Assembly (NCBI GenBank): GCA_958450365.1 | Contig: CAUEEP010000898.1 | Span: 310,001 to 374,000 of the forward strand | From: Mesorhabditis belari | Lineage: Eukaryota > Nematoda > Chromadorea > Rhabditida > Rhabditidae | Length of the DNA stretch: 64,000 bases | Direction: 5' to 3' | Shown here: positions 57,717 to 64,000 of the stretch, piece after piece | Position numbering within the stretch: position 1 is the first letter of the stretch | How the letters are laid out: each line of letters starts with the position of its first letter | Program-made: the position numbers and the translations under genes | The notes under the pieces: model-generated | Told to the model about the DNA's origin: nothing | Seen by the model: only the letters and a program-made list of their open reading frames with translations | The model's database searches: none

Positions 57717-60655
57717 TGTTTGTCGATCTCTTGGAGATGCTTTCGATCAATAACGGCCTCACAGCTAGAATAATTCGGTAAAAAACGGGCCTCATATTTG
57801 TAATTAAATCAAACAAACACTTTAAAAGGCTTTTTGGAAAAAAAGTAAATGAAAAGCAAGAGAAATACAGAAATTTGGTTAGAATAAGCTTTGACTGACA
57901 AAAATATGACATAAAATGGCTATAAATAATAAAAAAGGATTTAAGATATTAAAAGCTCAAATGAAAACAAAAATTGTAGTTATTGCAGTTATTTTCCGGT
58001 GAAGAGAGGCGGAAGACCAAAGACCAGATGTTCATTGGGGTAATTTTGGAGTAATGGTGCGGGTGATTGGCAAAACAAATTGGGCGAATCGATTTGGAAG
58101 GGAAAATTACGAGGCTGATTAGGGTAGAATGGCCAAGAGCAAGCCAAAGTAACGTGTTACAGCTCCAAACATCCAAATTCTGGGTCGAAATCTTACCCAA
58201 ACTCCTAAATCTTTTAACCCAGATATACCAATTCTAAATGATTTTCCAAAACGAGAGGAATAACAAGACGATTAGCGGTTGGGTTGGATTGACTGGCGTT
58301 TATAGAGGAAAGATATTTAGGTTTTTAATAACTTTATCACTGATATGAAAGACACGGATCCGAAGACCAACAAAGTGGAAAGAACCGAGAAAAGCGCAAA
58401 AACTCTAAAACTTTAACAATTTTTAAAAGAAACATGGAACGAACGGTGGAAACAATAAGAGGGGGGAAATTTTAACAATAAACGTAATTTTTTAACAGGA
58501 CAGAGAAAGGGGAACACACACGCGCAGAAGACACGGCGCAAGCGCTGGGCAGGGCAACGATTCTTTAAAAGAATGTATTTTAGAGGGATGGGAGATAGGG
58601 AGAAAGGACTCCGTCTCGAGTACGGTAGCTTAGGTGTATTTTAGAATTTAGAGTTGGAAAATTTCAAACCCGTACTCGAACAATAGCATTGGTACAATGG
58701 TTAGCACTGAAGGGAGAATTAATTCCCAAATAGGAATGGCCTGTGGGGGAAAAGGGAAAGGGGGAAATTGGTGCCTCGATTGTATTCAACGAACTACGGG
58801 AATTGGGGGTTTTACTCCAATTATAAACTGATCAAAAAACGTAGCTGATTGTGAGCAGATTGTCAGCTCAAAAAACTATGCTTTTACAGTTCGATAGTTT
58901 AGTCGATTCTTTGGTGAAACGTAAAGTAAAGTTCATTTAGCCTAAAATTAGAATCGAATCGAAATCAATAGCATTGGTACAATGGTTAGCACTGAAGGGA
59001 GAATTAATTCCCAAATAGGAATGGCCTGTGGGGGAAAGGGAAAGGGGAAATTGGTGCCTCGATTGTATTCAACGAGCCGAGTGATGGTCGTAAATTTCAA
59101 TAAAAGTTGATTGAATTTAAGATGTAACCTGACATTTAAATTCAAGAAATGTAATTGACTAAGCAGTTCTATTACTTAATACTGGTTGCAAGAGCAGTTA
59201 TATTAAGTGAATGGTTGCAAGAATTCATGGAAAATCTAAAGATTGAATATTTCAGGTAAACTTTTCAAAAAATCCATAACTTTTTTGTGAAACAGCTGTG
59301 TTTATGCTTGTTCCCATTTTCTCTTTTTTCTTCACTCACATGCCACTTGATTGATCAGTCAATAGGGCAGAGAAGTGAGAGATTTTATCTCGAGAGAGCG
59401 ATTGAAAATGTGATGAACATGCAGAAAAGTGAACTCTATGATACAAGGAATTGGGTAGATAAGATTATGTAGATCAGTGACTAAGTTGGAGATCAGATTA
59501 TGCAATGTGTACAGCTAAGGATCTTTAGATTCAAAAGAAAGAGATCAACAAGACTTGATGACACGGTGAATGCTCTGTTTCTTTCAGAAATTATGTCAAT
59601 TCTGCATGTTTTAGTTTGGAGCTTTTACAGATAACAATAAAATGTTAAACAATAAACAAAATAGAATGAGATTCCCTTGTTTAAGATCAAAGCAGACTCC
59701 AAATTATCAAGTGAAAGAAAGGTTAAGACTCTGAACCATCTCTTATCACTGATATGGGTCAAATTCAGCTAGTCAAATTCAGCTAGATCTAAAATCTCGA
59801 AGTCAGCTTGAAAATGCTGGCAATCACTACCATTCTCTATCAAAAACGAGTGATTGATAGTATAAAATCGAAAATCGAGAAAGCTAACCAGAAGGGTGAA
59901 TAAAGGGGAAAAGTGGGAGAAGAGGAAATAGACGGGAATGGGGAAAGGAACGTGAAGAGGAGCGATCGATGCGTGCCAGCTAGGGAAGAAGGGGGTGAGA
60001 CAGACGGCATTCCCCACACGTCCCGTCTCTCCCGTCCCCTCCCGTTCCGTTCTCCCTTTCCATCGTAGAGGTTTCCCCACTAACAGGTCACTCTAGGAAG
60101 GGACAGAATCCCAACTAGCACACAGGCACACAGCTGCCACGATTCTCATTTAGAAAGGCGACTATCCTTTTGAGAGCACAAACGAGTCCAGCCAGGTGGT
60201 ACTGTTGGCAGAGTGTGTGCGGGTGAACTCATCTCAAGATCATATTAAAGCGTTTGATCAAGAACTTAGATTAATTTTTTTCAATTTAGATTAAGATTCT
60301 TTGGACTGCTCTTTTTGGTCTCTTCTTCATCCTAAATCTCACGAAATTAGTTTATCAACGACTGGAATGACTTTTTGTGCCTCAGAATTGGGCTCACAGC
60401 ACCATTTTCCTTGTACCCAGCCTCATCATCAGTTACAGCCTCATTCTTTCATATGAACCTCAGTTTTATCATGTTTTTGTGTTGATTTGAAATCAGCACA
60501 ATCTAACCCTGAAATTGGTTAATGCATTGGTTAACTGGTTAATTTGGTTAATACATTACTCATAAACCTACTAGTCACGTATCGTTCGAGGTTTTTTTGT
60601 GTGCATTTTTCTTGTATTAACAAGGGATTTTTGTTGTTTTGAACATTCCAACAAG
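57717..60655. other. 2.9-kb divergent intergenic region with a 110-bp direct repeat
   Basis: No convincing gene. Bases 58681-58792 and 58966-59075 are near-identical direct repeats beginning CAATAGCATTGGTACAATGG and ending GTGCCTCGATTGTATTCAAC; GGTACAATGGTTAGCA resembles a tRNA A box, but no B box follows. Bases 59930-60070 are purine/pyrimidine-skewed (CCGTCTCTCCCGTCCCCTCC). Promoters of the demethylase and the 60656 gene should lie here. Confidence 0.6.
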
Positions 60656-61174
60656 ATGCCTGCCCATAAGGCCCGTTTTGTTCAAGACTGGTGACAATAG
60701 AGCTTCCCGGACTTCATCGCGTTTGATCAATAGCCCCCGAGCTCTCGGATCTCAATCAAAGGGATTTTTCTGCTTGACCATCTATTCGACATCAAATTTA
60801 AATCTAGAAATCAAAACAATCAATTACGTTTTGTATTGCCAATCTTCGTTTTAGGGAATTTAGTCCGTTAACCGAATATCTTTACCTGCTACCTTTACCT
60901 GAATCATCTCCTGAGTTGCTAACATTGGCCCTGTATTTTCCGTTTTCGTTTCAGGATGACGAATGGGGAAAGTGGAGGCAGTGGTTCGCTCTATTTAAGT
61001 GCTTGTTGCCAGAATATCGCGTCTCTTTTCCATTAAAAGGAACACACTTCTTGCAAGTTGAGTAAAACTATTGTTTTCAAGCAGATTGGTCAAATTGCAC
61101 ATCAATTTGGGGAAAGTCCAATTGTTGATCAGATATCACGATCAATTAAGGAGAAAGCGTCTCCACCTGGTTGA
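60656..61174 (+). CDS. Unrecognised 108-residue protein
   Basis: Three exons: 60656-60690, 60855-61056 and 61085-61174, with phases that match at both junctions. The sequence begins MPAHKARFVQDWEFSPLTEY, continues LYLLPLPESSPELLTLALYF, then DDEWGKWRQWFALFKCLLPE and YRVSFPLKGTHFLQ, and ends IGQIAHQFGESPIVDQISRS then IKEKASPPG. No signal peptide or membrane segment. Trp/aromatic-rich middle; no family recognised. The ATG follows CAACAAG, a possible acceptor. The TTTCGTTTCAG inside exon 2 looks like an acceptor but is read through here, so the model may need adjustment. Confidence 0.45.
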
Positions 61175-61929
61175 AAGATTGGAGAGGAAAAACTCCTCGT
61201 ACAAACAAACTTTATTCAGTATATTTACTTGAAAATTATGCAAATTACATTGAATGAATAAACGTTAATAGTATGAAGGGACAAAACCTTTGCTGGCAGT
61301 GCAGTGAAAACGAAATTGCTGAAGAGATTATATAGTCATTCAATATAGTCAGTCCTTGAGACGACAGCTTGTAAGAAGCCCCATAAAAACATCAATTCTT
61401 TGGAGAAAACCCTGCAGAAAGCTTGGACAGACCTTGACATTACCTACTTGAAGCGTTCCTTAAACGTCTGGATGTCTGCTATAAAGCTGATGAAGATTTT
61501 GAAATTTAAATGTTATAATAGTTGCTATATATCAAATAAGTATTGTTATCAAAATCAAATGTTGAGCGCAATAGATTTTCAACCGTTATTTGTTTGCTTG
61601 GAAAGCATTCAACACATAATATCCAATTCAAGATGTACCACCTGCATTGACCGACTTGTTTTGCAATTCTGTACATTGCTATGCTTGTTGACCCACACTG
61701 CAGAGTGTGAGCTATTTTTAAAATGAATAATCAGATCCAAATATAGAACATATTTTCAGAATTGAATGGAAATTGTCAGACTCAAGCAATATCAGGAACA
61801 ACCATTTATGAGCAAAAGAAAACACAAAAATACAATGAGCAAATGCGAAACAAAAATAATAAGAAGATCACGAGAAAGCAAATCATCCATGATTAGCCCA
61901 CAAAATGTTTCAATTTGCAAGATTTCGCT
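61175..61929. other. Convergent intergenic interval
   Basis: No gene or repeat is recognised. A 108-codon plus frame (61400-61726) has a composition like non-coding DNA. Confidence 0.4.
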
Positions 61930-62875
61930 CTAAACTTTCTTTGTCGTTGTCTTAACAGTTGTGCTTTTTGTGGCAGTGGTGGGGCATCCTACGTCTTGAT
62001 TGCCTTGACAGTCATCATCAACGGTTGTTGTTCCCTTTGTGGTTGAAGTAGTAGTGGTAGTGGTGATTGTTTTTACATTTGTTGTTGTCGTGGTTCTCGT
62101 CGGCGTGGTAGTAGTTGTCGTTTTTGCTGGTGTCGTTGTTGTAGTGGCCGTTGTAGTTGTGGTTTTCATCGTTGTGGTCGCTTTGGTAGGAGATGTTGTC
62201 GTGGTTGTAGGAGTAGTGGTAGTAGTAGAGGTTGCAGTGGTGGTTCTGGTGGTTGACGTAGTAGTTTTTGTGCTAGTCGTTGTTATCGTACTGGATATAG
62301 AAGCTGTTGTAGTAGTTGTTGTTGGGTTAGTGGTCGTAGAAGTTGTAGTGGTTGACGGAGTTGTTGTGGATGTAGTTGTTGTAGTAGTCGGTACCTAAAT
62401 CCAGTTGCACAAACAATTCCAGGAAGAGTGGGAATAGAGCAAGCGGTTGGATCTCCATATGGAGCTTCTCTTACAGAATCCACTAAAATATTGAATGAAT
62501 CTTAGCTTCTTGGTGAAAATATGAGCTAATTCATTAGCACTTACACACAAGGACATCCCCTTTGAGCCGAGCCACAATCTCTGACTTGTGCTTGCCGTCC
62601 GTACATTCCACAAGCGAAATCCATTCTGGTTCTTGAATAGTTTGGTTAACCGATAGTAGATATTTGAGTCCAAGTTCATGCCGGAGTACACTCATCTTGG
62701 TTTCTTCACGCTGACCAGTAACCTAAGCCACTAAAACTACAGTAAGTTATTGAGTTGACAAAAGGTAATGTAAAGGAATAAATAACCAACCACCAGACGA
62801 GCAATCTCCACAACTCCCTTGCGTAAGGGCAAAATTGAACCAGCCAAATAATACTAAAAGTGAAAGTGACTTCAT
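61930..62875 (-). CDS. Secreted TSP1-like protein with Thr-rich mucin tail
   Basis: Start at 62875 with a signal peptide (MKSLSLLVLFGWFNFALTQG) and then SCGDCSSGG. The next exon gives MDFACGMYGRQAQVRDCGSA and QRGCPCV, the CG...R-x-C...GCPC part of the TSP1-like pattern, and then DSVREAPYGDPTACSIPTLP with GIVCATGF. A phase-matching splice (about 62394 to 62297) leads into roughly 120 residues dominated by Thr (TTTSTKTTTSTTRTTTATST), interrupted by VDDDCQGNQDVGCP, with the stop at 61930. The tail should be heavily O-glycosylated. It relates to the genes at 17533 and 19229. The boundary between the first two exons is uncertain. Confidence 0.6.
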
Positions 62876-63927
62876 ACTGAACCTCAAGTCTGCTTTGCTC
62901 CCACTCCATATTTAAATTGAGGTCTGTGATTTGTTGAGATCTTCTAGACCAGTGCCAGTCAACAATAGTGATCCGCTTTAATTAAAATGCTCACTTGTTT
63001 CCATTTTTTGGCAGTGCTCACTAGAGTTAAAATTTTTTGTTAACATTATACCCCCATTCAGCTTTCTAATCCAACAATAGAAACTGACTCCATGCTCACT
63101 TCAGCGTCAAAAATTGAATGAAAACCAGAAGATATTTGTGAGCTTTACGATTATTTCAATGTCTATGTACAAGAGATTTTTTGGGTTTGTTGTTTGTTTT
63201 TGTGAACGTTCCAGGAAGTCTAAAAAAGCTTCCTGAATGGTTTTACACCCACAAGATTGAGTGATTCAAATATCCCTTTTTAGCCTGCACGTGATTTATA
63301 ATTGTAAGTTTCTTATAGAAAAACCCACTGCTGTAAATTTTGTCTTGCAAGCTTTTCATTGAAGACTTAAACTTTCACTTACTGTTATTTATATTGTTGT
63401 TTACTGTTATTTTCTCAGTCATCTAAAGCACTGTTATTCTTATCAAATTTTGCTTAAAAAGCTTAATCTTTCAAGAGCTTAAGCTTAGAAATACCGTATT
63501 TCTTCGAATAGAAGACCGGGTAAAGAGTATCATCGCGTACTCCTGCGTAGCAGCCGTTTTTAAAATTTCTTTTCTGCATAAAAGCTTTCAATGAAGTGCT
63601 ATAGAGCTGGAAAATGACTCAAAAATACCACGTGGGCTAACAGATTTTTGAGCCATTTTTCAGCTCTATAGCACTTGATTGAAAGCTTTTATGCAGCAAA
63701 GAAATTTTAAAAAGGGCTGCTACGCAGGAGTACGCGATGATACTCTTTACCCGGTCTTCTATTCGAAGAAATACGGTAACCTTGATTTGAACAGCTTAAT
63801 TTCTTTTGTCTTTTCATTTTCAGATTTGTTTCGCTGCACTTTTCATAACTTAAGTTCGGATAATTTATTGTAAAAGATACAAAAATAAAAATCAATTACA
63901 GTTTATAAACAAATTGAACGTTTACAT
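62876..63927. other. Intergenic region with fold-back MITE at 63492-63777
   Basis: The element has near-perfect arms of about 125 bp, from TACCGTATTTCTTCGAATAG to TTTTTGAGCCATTTT, in a 286-bp hairpin. Outside it, nothing is recognised. Confidence 0.85.
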
Positions 63928-64000
63928 TCAAGCATGTGGACATCCCTTTGTGACGAAATAAGTGATGAAAGCGGTGATGAGAGCAGTGAGAATAAGATCC
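63928..64000 (-). CDS. Last exon of a gene continuing beyond the right edge
   Basis: The minus-strand frame from the edge reads DLILTALITAFITYFVTKGC then PHA and a stop at 63928. It is a membrane segment resembling the signal anchor of the apyrase at 52993 ([17 protein letters not shown]), but here it is C-terminal. Only 24 codons are visible, so identity is open. Confidence 0.35.
   Translation of the reverse strand, partial: DLILTALITAFITYFVTKGCPHA

Noticed and set aside
59287..59472. 61-codon plus-strand frame with hydrophobic start
   Set aside because: Begins with GTG, not ATG; no splice partners or family resemblance.
62039..62398. Plus-strand Val-rich frame
   Set aside because: Antisense shadow of the Thr-rich mucin exons on the minus strand.

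Overview
The window reads as AT-rich nuclear DNA from a nematode. Reasons: many short introns with TTTCAG/TTTTAG-type acceptors, nematode chemoreceptor families (Srh/Sri-like and Srg/Srv-like 7TM proteins), an FTH/F-box-like gene, DUF281/TSP1-type small secreted proteins, C-type lectins, a tRNA-Ser(GCU) with an intron, and a dense load of Tc1/mariner-like elements and fold-back MITEs. The species cannot be named from the sequence.

Layout. 1-4319 (-): 5' part of a calcium-independent phospholipase A2 (ankyrin repeats plus patatin domain), running off the left edge. 4980-6560: a degraded CR1/Jockey-like LINE. 7557-8834 (-): carbohydrate sulfotransferase. 9544-13225 (+): COG7. 13572-16439 (+): serine carboxypeptidase. 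16600-20900: mobile-element debris, with two small TSP1-like secreted protein genes on the minus strand. 21260-25201 (+): GDP-mannose 4,6-dehydratase, whose large first intron holds an antisense F-box-like relic. 25874-26820 (+): a small secreted precursor with four CGPPxC motifs, its second intron filled by a pentanucleotide satellite. 27220-30747 (+): membrane C-type lectin with two CTLDs. 30839-34900: satellite and MITE territory without convincing genes. 34915-37188 (+) and 43032-45972 (+): two paralogous 7TM receptors. 37297-39632 (-): an Srh/Sri-like receptor. 41173-42413 (-): a secreted PEBP. 46154-46524 (+): a 61-residue secreted Cys peptide. 46984-57716 (-): an LSD2/KDM1B-type flavin histone demethylase. 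50027-52993 (-): an apyrase gene lying wholly inside one intron of the demethylase, on the same strand. 60656-61174 (+): an unrecognised 108-residue protein. 61930-62875 (-): a TSP1-like protein with a Thr-rich mucin tail. 63928-64000 (-): the last exon of a gene that continues to the right.

The genes are a mixture and do not form a pathway or operon. Secretory and glycan functions recur (COG7, GDP-mannose dehydratase, sulfotransferase, apyrase), but nothing in the arrangement shows co-regulation. Introns are the main landing sites for fold-back elements. Several families share the terminal motif TTRGGTTGG next to TA, which points to mariner-type mobilisation. Exon models were built by hand from reading frames and splice phases and are approximate at their edges.
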